A stretch of DNA of 64,000 bases, taken from the NCBI GenBank assembly GCA_003550325.1, contig QKWP01000120.1, positions 293,676 through 357,675 of the forward strand, read 5' to 3'. A model generated the notes under the pieces. That model did not search any database and had not been told where the DNA came from. It saw nothing but the letters and a program-made list of their open reading frames with translations. Positions 10,351 through 22,389 of the stretch are shown piece after piece. Source of the DNA: Gigaspora rosea. Lineage: Eukaryota; Glomeromycota; Glomeromycetes; Diversisporales; Gigasporaceae. How positions within the stretch are numbered: the first letter of the stretch is position 1; every line of letters begins with the position of its first letter. Made by a program: the position numbers and the translations under genes.

Positions 10351-11590
10351 ATCATTTTGTTATAAATAGCATCGTCAACTTAATTAAATTAATTTTGTAT
10401 TATAGAATTTAAAATTTTGTATTTTTAATAATTTATGCATTATTTAAAAAGTCGATAGTATCGTGTAACATGTATAAGAATTTATTTTAATTACGCACTA
10501 TAAAGCATTAAATTTACGTATTAAATATGAATTATATACTGTATATTATCTATATTATTAAATATCGATCTATCGCTATTGCACCATTTTCTATATTACC
10601 TGTTACAATTAGATACTTAATTACTAATAATTATAAACCGCTTTTTGTTCGTTTGTAATTGATATTCTTATCTGAAAGGAACTCTTGCCAATATTCCTTT
10701 ATATTTTTAGGAACATCAGGTCAAATATACGCAAAATGAGCTTACATTTCTGCAGGATCCCATAGCTTCAATATTTTGAACAATCATGACAAGTTGTGCT
10801 ACGGCCACTAGTAACATTACTTGTTATATGTAACAGGCTGATGAAAACAATCGGTACAGCATTTAGTTTGAGGAACTTTTAGATCCAATTCCAATTTTCT
10901 ATTCACTTTGTATATACATGTTTACTTTGCATACATATTTCGACCACGTCGATATTGCGAAGTCTAAAAACTTGTCATACTCCGATTCAGTCAATTAGTT
11001 ATGAAGTATCTGTCTGATGAGAACTTTCCCTTCTGTTTCTCTGCATACTATTCATGGCATATTAATATGCGATTTTTTTTACTTGAGAACTTTTGCAATT
11101 TCACGCATTGTAGCCATATTGATATTGTAGCACATCCATCGGTCAAACACAATCAAATCTGTCTGATAAAAACATTCGGTAATAACATTTGAGAAGTATT
11201 CAGATTCAATTCCTACTCTATCGTTTTTATTTCTCACCTTTTGCCTGCATACATAATTGTGTTTACCGTTAATGCTACGAAAAAAAACTTAGTATGAAGA
11301 TGCTTACAAAGCTTACAAACTAATAAATACATGCAAAAACTTATTCACATTTATCTTAGAGGATAGATGGAGTGCGTATTTATTAATAACAACCCCAAAT
11401 TCATTAAAGAATCTAAACGATATAAATCAAGCTTTAATTTACGGTTGATAAATCCAAGTACACCATAGAAGCGACTAAATTTAAACATTAAATTCGGAAA
11501 AAAAACCTGTCACTTTCAAATTAAACAGTTAACAATAAAAATTTAGTTAAATATTATAATAAAGGAGCTTAGACAAAAATATTTCCAGTT
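10351..11590. other. Stretch with possible decayed coding sequence on minus strand
   Basis: No intact gene. On the minus strand short coding-like runs appear in mixed frames (LTESEYDKFLDFAISTW near 10980; PDVPKNIKEYWQEFLSDKN near 10690), separated by stops. They may be an ancient gene relic. I cannot name the family. Confidence 0.25.
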
Positions 11591-11600
11591 ACTTTCACTC

Positions 11601-12229
11601 TACAGTATACTTGTTGGCAAAACTATAAATCTTTAAAATTCCACCCAAACCCAAGCTCCAATTGGACAAATCCCAAATCCCAAACTGGTTTAAGCTGTTA
11701 TAATTCCAAATCCCAAACTCTGGTAAAATCCCAATCCCAATTCCTAATTCCAATTCCAAATCCAAAATTCCAGTTTCGATAACAATCTCCAACATTAAGC
11801 GTCCCTTCGACAACAATTTTTCGGGTATAAGTCTGAACATTCTATATCGATATCAATGCATCTAATACACTATTATGGAATGTGGTATCAAGGTTTATGG
11901 GCTCTGCATTGTGAACAATAGGTTTGCAAATTCGATAATTTGTACTAATTTGGATAAATAATAAGTAACTATTGGTTTTGGAATTTGGCCAGAGTTTGGG
12001 ATTTGGGTTTTTTGGATGGGATTTGGGATTTGGCTGGAGTTTGGGATTTGGAATTTGGGATGAGATTTGGGGAGTTTGGGATTTGGATTTGGGGATTAGG
12101 AATTTGGGATTGGGATTTGACCATTTTTGCCATATGGGATTTTCAAGCATGACTGGACAAACCGTTTGGTCGGGTTTGACCCATGACCAAATCCCAAATC
12201 CCATGGGTTTTGCCAACAATTATACTCTA
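11601..12229. mobile_element. TA-ended MITE containing GGGATTTGG arrays
   Basis: TACAGTATACTTGTTGGC on the left is the inverse of GCCAACAATTATACTCTA on the right (23-bp TIR, two mismatches, TA ends as in Tc1/mariner). Inside, 11640-11775 is a CCAAATCCC-type array and 11970-12205 the opposite GGGATTTGG-type array, so the whole element is a foldback. The open frames that run through it on both strands merely translate the low-complexity repeat. Confidence 0.75.
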
Positions 12230-12624
12230 CAATATAAAATTTACACGGTCCGATATATTTTGCCTTCTAAGTCCACGAGGAGTAAGTTTCTTTTAAGATT
12301 TTATATAGTAAATAATAGTGTCCGTTCGAAGCTAAGAATGATTTTTACCAAAAGATAATCTAAATCGTATAAATGTCTGCCTTAATTTGCATCATCCCTG
12401 CTTTTATAGAATTTAAAATGTTATAATGATTTAATATAGAACGTTAATTCGAAAAACTTTTACTATAAAAAGTCTTTCTTCGGCACTATGTTCATAGCGA
12501 TACGTGATGTTGGACTGATCATGTGTGTTACTTTTTTTTATGCATGCGAAGTTACACGAAGAATCTGATTGGTTGACTATTTTAATCCGCCATGCAACTT
12601 CACGTGAAAGATAGTGACGTTAGC

Positions 12625-13327
12625 AAAATTGCAATTTTTTTTTTTTAAATTTCCTCGGGCTTTTGAACACCCGAAGCCACTGTTGGCGGTCTTTATTAAG
12701 ATCATTGGTCATGGGGACCCACCGGGCCCCCTACATTTTCATTACATATACTATTTCTATTTTTAATTTGTCCTACGAAGTCTATCCTACCCTACTCTCC
12801 TTCATCCAGTTTTTCTGGCCGAGTCCAGCCGGTCCGTCATTCGGTGCACCCCACCCGTAGGCTTCTTAGATCAACTTTAAGGAGTTAGTTTACTCCGCCG
12901 ACATGCTTGTATAGGTCCATTTTTCATCTACCCCAGGTACTCCCTTCCGAGTTTGGGTCAGGCCTGGATTTTCCTCGTGGGACGTCTTCCTAATTTAGTA
13001 TCCAACACCATGTTGTATCGTACAACCGGAGTTCCACCGGAAGTATTCTCTTGTTCAACCGGATTTTCCTTTTTATAGTGGATGGTCCTTATGTTTACGA
13101 CGTTTCTTGTCGGATTTTTTTCCCTTTTCTGGGTACCGCATGACCCATGTGGCTATGTCACGCAGCTCTGTTAGTACCTTGTCCGGAAATGGAAAGAAGT
13201 GCTATTCCTCATCACAGATCTTTAACACTCGTGGTCTCTACACGGTTTTTGTCATCCACTAGACTCGAACCGGCGACCTTGCGAGTGCGACCCTGGAGCG
13301 CTAACCACTGCACTATCCGACCCAGGG
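12625..13327 (-). mobile_element. tRNA-derived SINE, full length
   Basis: Read on the minus strand, it starts with a tRNA-like head: A-box-like TAGTGCAGTGGTTAGCGCTC (13296-13315) and B box GGTTCGAGTCT (13261-13271), spaced as in a tRNA, which is the internal RNA polymerase III promoter of SINEs. A body of about 600 bp follows and ends with TCAAAAGCCCGAGGAAATTT plus poly-A (poly-T on the plus strand). The same 3' tail is found at 9362-9399. It is mobilised in trans by a LINE; shared tail sequence would identify the partner. I could not find target duplications. Confidence 0.82.
13255..13327 (-). other. tRNA-like head of the SINE
   Basis: This part resembles a tRNA in D-arm and T-arm sequence, but the acceptor stem halves do not pair well. 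It is the SINE promoter, not a functional tRNA gene. Confidence 0.6.
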
Positions 13328-13419
13328 TCTATTTTCATAGTTTTTAGTAACACTTCTCAATGAGAGTTAAAGGCTGATCGCTGACATAGGACTTTTATGT
13401 AATTGACTAATTTTCATTA

Positions 13420-14560
13420 ATCTTAAACATGAACGGCGACAATAATTTTGGCCCACAGCCAGCAAAATTCGGCCCGGTTTCATAGTTATTTCCTTTAAGA
13501 TCAGCTTGCGAACAGCCTGCATATTCAAAATATAGGGGTCGGTTCTGAACTATCTATAGATAAGTAATAATTTGGTTACTGTATATCTTTTCTATAGTAA
13601 TTATATGCTTACTTTGACTATCTTTTGTAGGCCTTTTCTATTTTAGTAATATATTAAGATTGTTTAAAAACCTTATCTATTTATAGATTGCTATTAAAGC
13701 TAGATACATATATTTAGAAAACAAAGCAAGACAAAAATAAAAAATAAGAGTGTAGTAATTTAAAAAAGTTGTTAAGTTGTTACTCTTCAAGTGTCAGGTC
13801 TAGGGTTCAAATTCTACTAGTAATGGTTTAAAAAATAGGACTGTGTTTAGTGACTGTTTCTTATTAATTAGTTGGGTATATTATTTGTAGTTTTGGTTCT
13901 ACTATCTAAAATAGAAGCTTTTAGGCATAGTTGTATAAGATCATATAGATAAATTCAAAAAACTAAAAAATAAAAAACTATTTGGCAAGTTCCAAATAAA
14001 AAAATAGTAAAGATTTTTGATAGTATTACTAAAACTAGAGCTTTAAAAACTAAAGACTGAAAAAGCTAATGATAAAAACCAAAAAGAAAAGGTTCACCAA
14101 TTTGGCTATTAGAACTATATTAAAAGAAAAAAACCTATACTTCAGAAACAAGTACTGTACCAAAAAAGAAAAACTATAAGGTACCTAATATTAAAGTAGA
14201 TTAATCCATTTGAACTAACTAGTTTGAAAGTTTAAAAAGAATTAGTATATAAAGACTAGAGAGAAGATAAAGGTAAATACTAGAATTGGAATGAACTTTA
14301 TAAAAGCAAAAGTAAATAATAGTAGTAGTTCAAAAGTACTACTAAGGACCGTGTCATTAATTACCTGATTATTTTTTATCAGAGGCCTACCCTTCTTCCT
14401 CTTCCTTATATATATAGTCATGTTCTTATATATAATTTCAACTTTTTTTACCCCCTTCTAAAAAATCATCTAATTTTTGTCACTCTCTTAACTGCAAATA
14501 TTGGTTAATACTATAGTACAAATTACCAAAATATAGATAAATATTTGTATAGGACAGGTA
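13420..14560. other. Decayed repeat region
   Basis: No gene. Around 13750-13822 a tRNA-like pair of boxes can be made out (TAGTAATTTAAAAAAG, then GGGTTCAAATTC), possibly a worn SINE head. From 14060 to 14340 the plus strand gives a lysine-rich, stop-ridden reading that may be transposon remains. Family unknown. Confidence 0.3.
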
Positions 14561-14572
14561 GGATTCATATTA

Positions 14573-16089
14573 TTTCACTGACAATTACTTTACAGACATA
14601 ACAACCATTTTACCGACAAGCTTTTTTTACTGACAAATAACTCGCTGACACTCGATTTGCCGACAAGCATGTTTTTACCGACATGTTGATTTTACTGACA
14701 CACACTTCACCGACAGTTAATTTTACCGACAAAATCAACTTACTGACAAGCTCATTTTACCGAAAATAGAATTTACCGACAAGATTATTCTACCGACAAT
14801 ACAATTTATCGACAAACAATTTGCCGACAAACAATTCACCAGATGCCTTAAGTATCATGGTTGATGCTGAAGTTATAGGGTCTTGATTTGAAACTATAAG
14901 CCCTGCTAAAATCCACATATACTCTATAAATATGAAATCTATACCCAAACCCTACCCTAACCCTATCCCTTAGATTGTAGTAGAACACAGGCAAATTTGC
15001 CTGCGTTTTTGCACTTTTTTAGCTCTGATTTACTTTTTTAAAATACTAAAATAATTAAATAAAACTTTGTACAATTATATTTGAAAATAAGGATTACTTT
15101 TTTGCAAAATTAGTTTTTATATTATAAGAAAATAAATTATAGTTACATATAAGCTGAAAATAGATAATTTTAAGAAAAAATTTTTTTAAAAAATTTTATT
15201 ACAATTTTTCTGCGATCTTATTTAGTTTTAGTTTTAGAACTATAGTTCTTAAGACAATATTGTAGTTTATATAAAGGATGACAACTTTCATTATTGCAAC
15301 TTTAATGATTTACTTGTAAAAATTAAGACTTGTATTAGAAGTAAAGATTTTTTTTATAGACGGGAACATATAAAATTTGAAAAAATCTAAAGAAAAATTT
15401 TAATAGTAAAAATGCCAATACAAGAACTTTAAACATTTATTATATTAAAGTTTTCTAATGATTTTAAAAAAATTTTATAACAAAGTTACTAAAACAAAAC
15501 TTAAAGAATATTTTTTACTTAGAAAAGATATGGCTAAAATCAATATTTAAAATTTTATTAAAAATTTAAAATACGCAGGCAAATTTGCCTGTGTTACAAT
15601 CTAAGGGATAAGACAAAGACGAAAAAAACATCCAAAGAAAATTTTAAAATTTTATATCAAAATGGGTCATAACTTCAACATCAGCTGTGACAATAATTAT
15701 TATTATCGTCATTAATAAAATGCGCAATTTTTATTGTCATTATTAACAAATTGCATAATACGTAATTATTCTTAGTAGTTTATTACATTGCTGTGGTCTT
15801 ATATGTCAACGAGTTGTATTGTTAGCAATTGTATTGTCGGCAAATCGTAATGTCGATGAATTGTATTGTCAGTAGAATAAGCTTGTCGGTATATTCTATT
15901 TTCGGTAAAATGAGCTTGTTAGTAAGTTGATTTTGTCGGTAAATGTAACTGTCGGTAAAGTGTGTGTCAGTAAAATCAACTTGTCGGTAAATCAAGTGTC
16001 AGCGAATTTTGTGTCAGTAAAAAAAGCTTGTCAGTAAAATGATTGTCTTGGTGTAGGTTGATGTCTGTGAAGTGATTATTGGCGATTTG
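14573..16089. mobile_element. Foldback element with ACCGACAA subrepeat arms
   Basis: The left arm (14573-14885) holds about twenty units of TTTACCGACAAnnnn; the right arm (15665-16089) is the inverse array (TTGTCGGTAAA) and aligns with the left over about 300 bp, unit by unit. Inner arm ends GATGCTGAAGTTATAG and CATAACTTCAACATC also match. The loop contains CCAAACCCTACCCTAACCCT and a nested inverted-repeat element (14965-15610). There is no transposase. Two shorter relatives lie at 54778-55019 and 61399-61684; all three share an end like TTTCACCGACAATCACTTCA. The architecture resembles FB/foldback elements; superfamily unknown. Confidence 0.82.
14965..15610. mobile_element. Nested inverted-repeat element in foldback loop
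   Basis: TATCCCTTAGATTGTA..ACACAGGCAAATTTGCCTGCG on the left is matched by the exact complement CGCAGGCAAATTTGCCTGTG..TACAATCTAAGGGATA on the right (the left copy has three extra bases). The interior of about 560 bp is AT-rich and non-coding. Confidence 0.75.
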
Positions 16090-16520
16090 ATTGCCACCCG
16101 AACAGGTAGTGCTCTACTAAGTTTTTTATTAAGAATAAGCTAGATTTGATCTTTGAACAGTATTGTATATTTTGGCTGTCCATAGTTTTTTTTGACTTGT
16201 TCAAATCCAAGTTTGTTTAGGCTTTAATAATAAATTATGATTTTATATTTTTTTAAATGCTAAACACAATCTAGTTAAAATTAAAATAGGTTATTTTAAT
16301 AAAATTTTAAATAATTTTACTTTATTTAATTGTTCAAAATTGTTCAAATTATTGTTTATATTATTGTTCAAAACTGCCCTGTAACAATACTACTTTCAGG
16401 TATAAGAATAGAGTCCTAAAAATATAAAAAGTAAATTCATAAAATTAGAACTAACTATATATACTACTAATACTATGATAATATTAGTAAAATTAGTTAG
16501 TAGTACAAAAAATCAGTAAG

Positions 16521-16558
16521 GAAGCGCCAGAAATCAACTGATTTCCATTTACTATATA
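16521..16558. repeat. Left end of AAATCAGCTGATTT-family element
   Basis: GGAAGCGCCAGAAATCAACTGATTTCC matches the ends at 836, 1768, 2139 and 2291. The element was opened by the hAT-like insertion at 16567; its continuation GCCTACCCACCTCTCTCTCACC follows at 17051. Confidence 0.5.
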
Positions 16559-16566
16559 GCCTACCC

Positions 16567-17050
16567 AGGACCCCAAAGAACTCTGATACAACTCAGATCT
16601 GAGTTTGTATAATTTTAGCAGTATTTTAGCAAAATAAATGTATAAAATAAAGCAAAATTTGAAAATTTACTATATAAAAATGCAACGTTTGATAAATTTC
16701 TATGCAAAATTTCCTTTTTTAGAGGATGGCTAAAGACAGGTGCGTTTATATGTTTTTGATTATTTAATTAAAATTAGGGTAAGGGTTAGTTAGGGGTTAG
16801 GTTTAGGGCTTGTCTTATAAGGAAAATTGTCTTCACGACATTGTTTTTAATGCTCCTAGACAGGTTTAGACACTCGTTTTTTGTACTTTCGGTATTTTTG
16901 CACTTTTTTTCTTTGTTTTTGTCTTGTCGGGCTGATGCGTAAAGATCAAATTTTACGATTTGATTGGCTTTCTATCACGTGAACACACCTAGCTTTAGAC
17001 AACCCCTTTTTTAGAATCATCTGAGTTGTATCAGAGTTCTTCGGGGTCCT
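16567..17050. mobile_element. hAT-like non-autonomous element, AGGACCCC ends
   Basis: Ends AGGACCCCAAAGAACTCTGA and TCAGAGTTCTTCGGGGTCCT are inverted repeats over about 30 bp. The flanks carry an exact 8-bp duplication GCCTACCC (16559-16566 and 17051-17058), the length typical of hAT insertion. The interior is non-coding and includes AGGGTAAGGGTTAGTTAGGGG, a telomere-like run. Related ends bound 33591-36548 and 42711-42900. Confidence 0.85.
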
Positions 17051-17146
17051 GCCTACCCACCTCTCTCTCACCTGACTGGGTTAATAACCAATTAAATTTC
17101 ACGTATATTAAATTATTATTAAAAATATTTATAAACTTTAATAGTT

Positions 17147-17305
17147 AATAACTTTTGATCTACTAGTCCAATTTGGATAATTTAACTACCAAAATGATTC
17201 TCTCAAAAAGAGAATTCCAACAAGCCCAAAACCTCAAAATCTAATTACAGGATCATAAGATCGATATAGATTTGTATATTATTACTATATAGTTTTATTA
17301 AGAAT
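17147..17305. repeat. Half copy of the 962-1626 palindromic MITE
   Basis: AATAACTTTTGATCTACTAG and the following CCAAAATGATTCTCTCAAAA match the start of the units at 962 and 1310. The second half is missing; a different MITE begins at 17306. Confidence 0.65.
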
Positions 17306-17671
17306 AGGGTGAACGTAGATCATTTTTAATAGTGATCACGTTGTGATCATATGAAATCAGGTGATCAACCAATCACGATAGTAAACAATATAGATTCAAC
17401 TAATCCGAATTAATCATTTTTGTGTAACCAAGAAAAATTTGAGCTGACTTAAGAAAACTTTACGACATATAGAAGTATAATTTTTTCAAATACTATATTT
17501 ATTAAAATTTTACTATTATAAAAAGAGTATTTTGTACTACATATTATAAAATTTTTGGCTAAATTAATAACAACCATAAAAAGTTTTATTTGTAGCACAT
17601 TTTTATTTTCTATATAAATCTCATTGTACCACTAAAATCATATGATAAATGATCTACATTCACTCTACCCT
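17306..17671. mobile_element. MITE with AGGGTGAACGTAGATCATTT ends
   Basis: The left end is AGGGTGAACGTAGATCATTT, the right end AAATGATCTACATTCACTCTACCCT. The loop has GTGATCAC palindromes and no coding run. Confidence 0.65.
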
Positions 17672-17685
17672 TAAATAATACTATA

Positions 17686-17835
17686 TACAGTCTTCCTTCT
17701 CTATAATCACCTCCCATATAATCACAACTCCTATATTGTCACACAAATTTTTAATCCCGTTTGTTTTTATATAAAAATACCTTTATATAATCAAAATTAG
17801 CTTATAATCACTATTATATTATATATCGTAAATAA
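17686..17835. repeat. Pogo/Emigrant-like end fragment
   Basis: TACAGTCTTCCTTCTCTATAATCACC resembles the CAGT(C/A)AAACCTCTATAA ends of pogo-type elements such as Emigrant; a fuller copy lies at 39496-40383. No matching right end was found. Confidence 0.35.
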
Positions 17836-18550
17836 AATATGGGAAATTATAGGTATCTCCCGTGGGAGATATAAGAACTATATATCTCCTGCATTTCAAG
17901 ATACTCATGTGATAATGCACTATAGTTGGATTGCTGGACCTCGAGTTATTATCTAACCTTATTTTTTCATGTATTACAAAAAAATCACGTTTACTTGATA
18001 CGTGCCACTTCACAGCATGTGTTCATTTGCTCGGTTGACCTTATACTTGTATGTACATAATCATGTGACCTAAAATATTTAGACTAAAATAATTGGTGAG
18101 TTATATGTATGTACATAAAGCAAATTTTCTCTCAAAAACTAAACTTTAGAATTGACCAACACAATTTTTTAATTTTAAAAATTACAAACACAAACTGAAC
18201 CGGTGGGTATTAAAGCTAAGTGACAAACATGTATAGAATTTTACATACCTACGTTGCATATACTATATGTAAGTAATTCAAATTAGTTTCTGTTTTAGTT
18301 TTATAAAAGTGACAAAGTTTTACTGAATATTTTTTTATAAAAAATTTCTAGAAACGCCCAATATTTGTATTAAGAAAAACAACAAAATCCATAAAGAAGC
18401 AAGGACCGTAAAGAGTAACAGCATACAAGCAGAACTTTATATAAGCGTTGGTTAGAAACTATATTCTAATCATGGTTTATATTTTACCAAGCACACAAGA
18501 ACGGCATTATAATGGTAGGGTATTAGGCATTAGTAACATGATATGATTAT
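17836..18550. other. Region before MULE transposase
   Basis: Begins with GGGAAATTATAGGTATCTCC and an inner CTCCCGTGGGAG palindrome; an inverted relative is at 31040-31085. It may be the outer end of the MULE that follows. The rest is AT-rich and non-coding. Confidence 0.35.
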
Positions 18551-18559
18551 GGTATAGAA

Positions 18560-20935
18560 AACTAATAAAGTTTTTAACGAATCAAAAAACATATTAGAGT
18601 TTGAAAGCATATTGGAACCTGAAAGTTTAGAGGAATTCAAAGGCTCAGTTGAACCTAAAAGCCCGGTAGAATCTGAAAGTTCAATAAAATCTGAAAGGCC
18701 GATAGAACTTGAAAGCTCAGTGGAACCTAAAAGTTTTATGGAACTTGAAAGCTCAGTAGAACCTGGAGGCTCAGTAGAATCTGAAGATACATTATTTCAA
18801 AATGGCGAAGTTTATGATTCTCTTGAAGCCTTTAAATGTATAGCTGACCAATATTCAAAAGCAAACGGATTTAAAGTTATTTACAATAAAGGCAGTAACC
18901 GTAGTGATAGTCTATGTCGAACTCAAGTTTTCACTTGCGATCGTTATAGTTAATTCAAACCTAAATCTAAAGATTCCAGCAAAATAAAAAGAAATGTTGA
19001 ATCTAAAAAATGTAATTGTCAGTGGTCTATTCGGCTTAATCATAACCAAATTGATGACAAGTATTATATTTCACAAACAATATTTTGCTATAATCACCTT
19101 CTGATTCCAGTTTAGCTTAGGCATATTTTACCTGCAAGTCGTGAAATACCAATGGATATTAAAGAAGAAATTCTACTCTTTAAAAAGGCTGGAATCTCAA
19201 CATCACAAATCCAGTCACTGCTTGTGACAAAGTATGGACCAATTGCCAAGAAATGGATAATTCAGGATTTGTATAACTTTATTAGCACTGATCATATTTT
19301 TCATAATGAATTCCAGGCCAATGATTTTATTCTCCTCCTACAACAAAAACGCAGAGATGATCCTGAGTTTTTTTTGAATTTGAGCTGGACAAAGAGAATC
19401 ATTTGAAGCATGTAATTTGGGCATATTCATCTCAAAAACGGTAGTATACACGTATATGCTTCTATAATGTTATCGTATATGATAATACGTACAAATGTAA
19501 TTATTTTTCGATACCTTTTGGGGTGCTTACTGGTGTGACTAATAATGGACATTATTACTGTATGGCTGGTGCACTGCTTCGGGTCGAGACCTGTTCACGT
19601 TTTGAGTAGCTTTTTAAGCCTTTATATGTATTTTTTGCTCTGCTCCACAGACTATACTTATCGACAATGACCTCCCTATGGCTGATGCCATTCGTTCTGT
19701 TCTAACTGTTAAGCATGGCACCAAAGATGGTCTTTGCATATGGCATATGCTCAAAAATATTAAATCAAATATGACCACCAAACTCGGACCTAAATATAAT
19801 AAGTTTTATACTAATCTCATTAAATGTCTTAATCATCATATCAATCAAAGCGAGTTTGAGGAACGATGGAATAATGTTATGATAAACGATGACTATGCTG
19901 AAGCAAGATCATATCTGGAAGTACTTAATCATTGGCATGAGTGTTGGGCCCCAGTGTACCTTAAAGACCATTTTTTTGCTGATATGTCATCAACACAAAG
20001 GGGAGAGTCGATGAATAAACTATTGAAAGGCTTTCTTGATAGTAAAACCATGCTTACCGATTTTTAGCAGTTTTTGAATGAGCACTTGATGCTCATGAAG
20101 AAGCTGAACATATTTCTGCATACAAAGAGCTTGTCTATCCCTCCCGTTCGACTTCTGAGAACCCTATAAAAAAACAAGCTGCTAATTGTCTAACGCGATA
20201 TGCATGAAAGATATTCGCGGCCGAATGGAATGAAAAGGATACTTACATGTGTGAGGAAGTAAATAGTGATAATGAGTTGCACTGTTTTAAATTATTATGT
20301 TACGAAAGACCTGACATCATACGTTGGGTATTTTATGATGGTTGTATGCTTTCCTGCAGCTGCCATAATCTTGAATTTGCTATAATAATTTGTCATCATT
20401 CTCTTGCAGTGGCAGTCCGCCTTTTTCTTGCTCAACTTGGCGATTTTCACTTTCCAAAATGTTAGCAAAAAGATCCTTCTGAATTGGAGCTTGCCAAAAA
20501 ATATATTAATTTTTACAGTTATTCACAACCTCAAGCCCATGAAACTTCAGCATTATATGAATCTTCTAGTGAATGCGGCTTTAAACTCCGGTATATATGT
20601 ATTTGTAGACTATCAGGAGGAATTGCAAGTAAAATTGCAATGGACCCTGATAAATGTTCAAACTTTACACTATACCTCGAGAAATATTTGGAAGACCTTT
20701 ATGTTATTGTCAACAATAATCAGAATTCAACCTATAAAGAAAATGCATCAGTATCCTCTAGGCTTCTAGTAATTAACAATCCTCTTAAAAGCAAAGCAGT
20801 TGGACAGCCAAAAACAAGAAGAATTAGGAGTGAAAAAGAAAATATACCTGTAGCTGCGGTAAAAAAAAATGAGGTGGACCAAAAAAGGCTCTTGAAGAGA
20901 GCCCAACTGAAAGTTAAAGTAATAGTAATCTAAGG
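18560..20935 (+). pseudogene. FAR1/FHY3-type MULE transposase, decayed
   Basis: A Mutator-like DDE transposase in pieces. In order: acidic Glu/Pro/Ser repeats (18612-18800); a FAR1-like zinc-binding segment (DSLEAFKCIADQYSKANGF ... CNCQWSIRL); a helix-turn-helix stretch (MDIKEEILLFKKAGISTSQI, 19152); the catalytic core, with first acidic residue in VYDNTYKCNYFSIPFGVLTG (19470) and second in TILIDNDLPMADAIRSVL (19655); a CLWH-like block (GLCIWHMLKNI); and a SWIM zinc finger (CSCHNLEFAIIICHH, CxC..CxH, 20355-20400). The tail ends in NPLKSKAVGQPKTRRI, a basic linker typical of these proteins. In-frame stops near 18951 and 19114, and frame changes near 19370, 19650, 20060 and 20465 show it is dead. 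Short introns cannot explain all breaks. TIRs not identified with certainty. Confidence 0.85.
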
Positions 20936-21059
20936 CATTTACAAAACACATATGTAGTTTTATGTAAATGCTTGGTGTTAGAATAACATTTATATAATTT
21001 CTTTTTTTTTTAATATATATATATATCAAAAAAACTTCAATCGACTAATCAACAAAAAA

Positions 21060-22350
21060 TTATCGCCACTGGTCGAATTGGAACAGATGGGCCCATAATA
21101 AGCTGCTTCAACAACACCTGAACCTCGAAAATTACTTCTCTCCTAACTCTACTAACCTTTATTGTTTCTACTACTCACAACCACGCAAAACTAGAAATAA
21201 TTACTAATAACTTCTCCCTATATACTACCATAACACAAGCTACTGATACCCACTTCCTACAACATTTACGACTAGATCAAACACAATGACCTCTCCTACT
21301 GCGCATAACTGCAGCAATAATCGGCAAAAGGAAAATCAACATCATATACAACAAGGAATTAACTATAGTCGACCCTCTCCCTCCACACCAACTTAATACA
21401 ACCCCACAGAATTTCTTATACAACTGCTATACACCTCTCTTGAACGACTTTGCTATCACTCACTCATTAAAATCAACAATCAAACTTATACACCAAACTA
21501 CCAACCTTATACGATGGCATAACCAACAAAGAATAAATCTATGGGAAAACCACCTAAATGATATCAACTGGGATGCCACCCTAGCGACTATATCATACAA
21601 TGATAAACCAAAAGCGCTATACACCAACCTGGCACTATCCAACTTGAAGAACTTCAAAGTGAAACTGCTCGCGGAAGAATTACCCACTTCACTCCTCCTA
21701 CACCTTCGTAACCCTAAAAACTACCCAAACTACCTATGCCCAAGATGCTACTCAGAACCTGAAGACTACTCCCATCTACTAACCTGCATCTCTAACCCCT
21801 TTAGCTTCAAAACAGAACTCAAAAGAATCTTAATTGAAACCGCAAGGAAAGAAGAAAAACTATTGGAAAACCCTGAAACCTTTGTTCAATCCTATCTCGA
21901 ACTACATATCTCAAAGAAAATTCTGTTTGGGATAATCACAAGAAGAACACTAGCCCCTTTTGCTTCCCTATACCTGAAGAACAAACTAACACCTTTACTC
22001 CACCACAACATCGCCAAATTCATCTATAAGAAAATATGGATCCCTTCTCGCATGTCCCAACACACAGAAGTAGTCCCTCCTCCCCCTCCACTCCCATCTC
22101 CAACGATGCTGAAAACACTCCCACTAACCCCAAACTGCATAAATACCACAATAGATAAACTTATTGCCACAAACAATCTTTGCCCAAACTACATACTCAA
22201 AATCTAGAGGTCTACGACCATTCTAGTAAAGAATTAGGTCGAGAGTAAAGTAGCTCTTACCTCTACTTCATAATAGATTAGTATATTCCTACATGTAACA
22301 AATATATGTATAATTTATAAATCTAATAAAGTATTAGAGGATAGATCTCT
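21060..22350 (+). mobile_element. LINE 3' part (RNase H and CCHC tail), 5'-truncated
   Basis: An open run from 21289 to 22207 encodes the end of a non-LTR retrotransposon polyprotein: an RNase H-like stretch (LLRITAAIIGKRKINIIYNK) followed by a gag-knuckle-like motif LCPRCYSEPEDYSHLLTC (CxxC..H..C), the usual C-terminus of these LINEs, and a proline-rich tail. Earlier RT and endonuclease parts are absent, typical of 5' truncation during target-primed insertion. A non-coding 3' end with AATAAAGTATTAGAGGATAG runs into a TA microsatellite. It lies directly downstream of the MULE remains. Confidence 0.8.
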
Positions 22351-22363
22351 CTTTAAAAAATAT

Positions 22364-22383
22364 ATATATATATATATATATAT
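22364..22383. repeat. TA microsatellite
   Basis: Uninterrupted AT dinucleotide run at the 3' end of the LINE fragment, perhaps derived from its tail. Confidence 0.9.
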
Positions 22384-22389
22384 TTTTAT

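Noticed and set aside
11595-12358. Open frames of 81-128 codons on both strands
   Set aside because: They translate the GGGATTTGG-type repeat array in the MITE (G, F, W, L or N, P, K only) and mirror each other on opposite strands.
13255-13327. Functional tRNA gene
   Set aside because: A and B boxes are good, but the acceptor stem does not pair and a SINE body with a poly-A tail follows.
14573-16089. CRISPR-like array of ACCGACAA units
   Set aside because: Units are too short and degenerate, and the two arms mirror each other; this is a foldback element.
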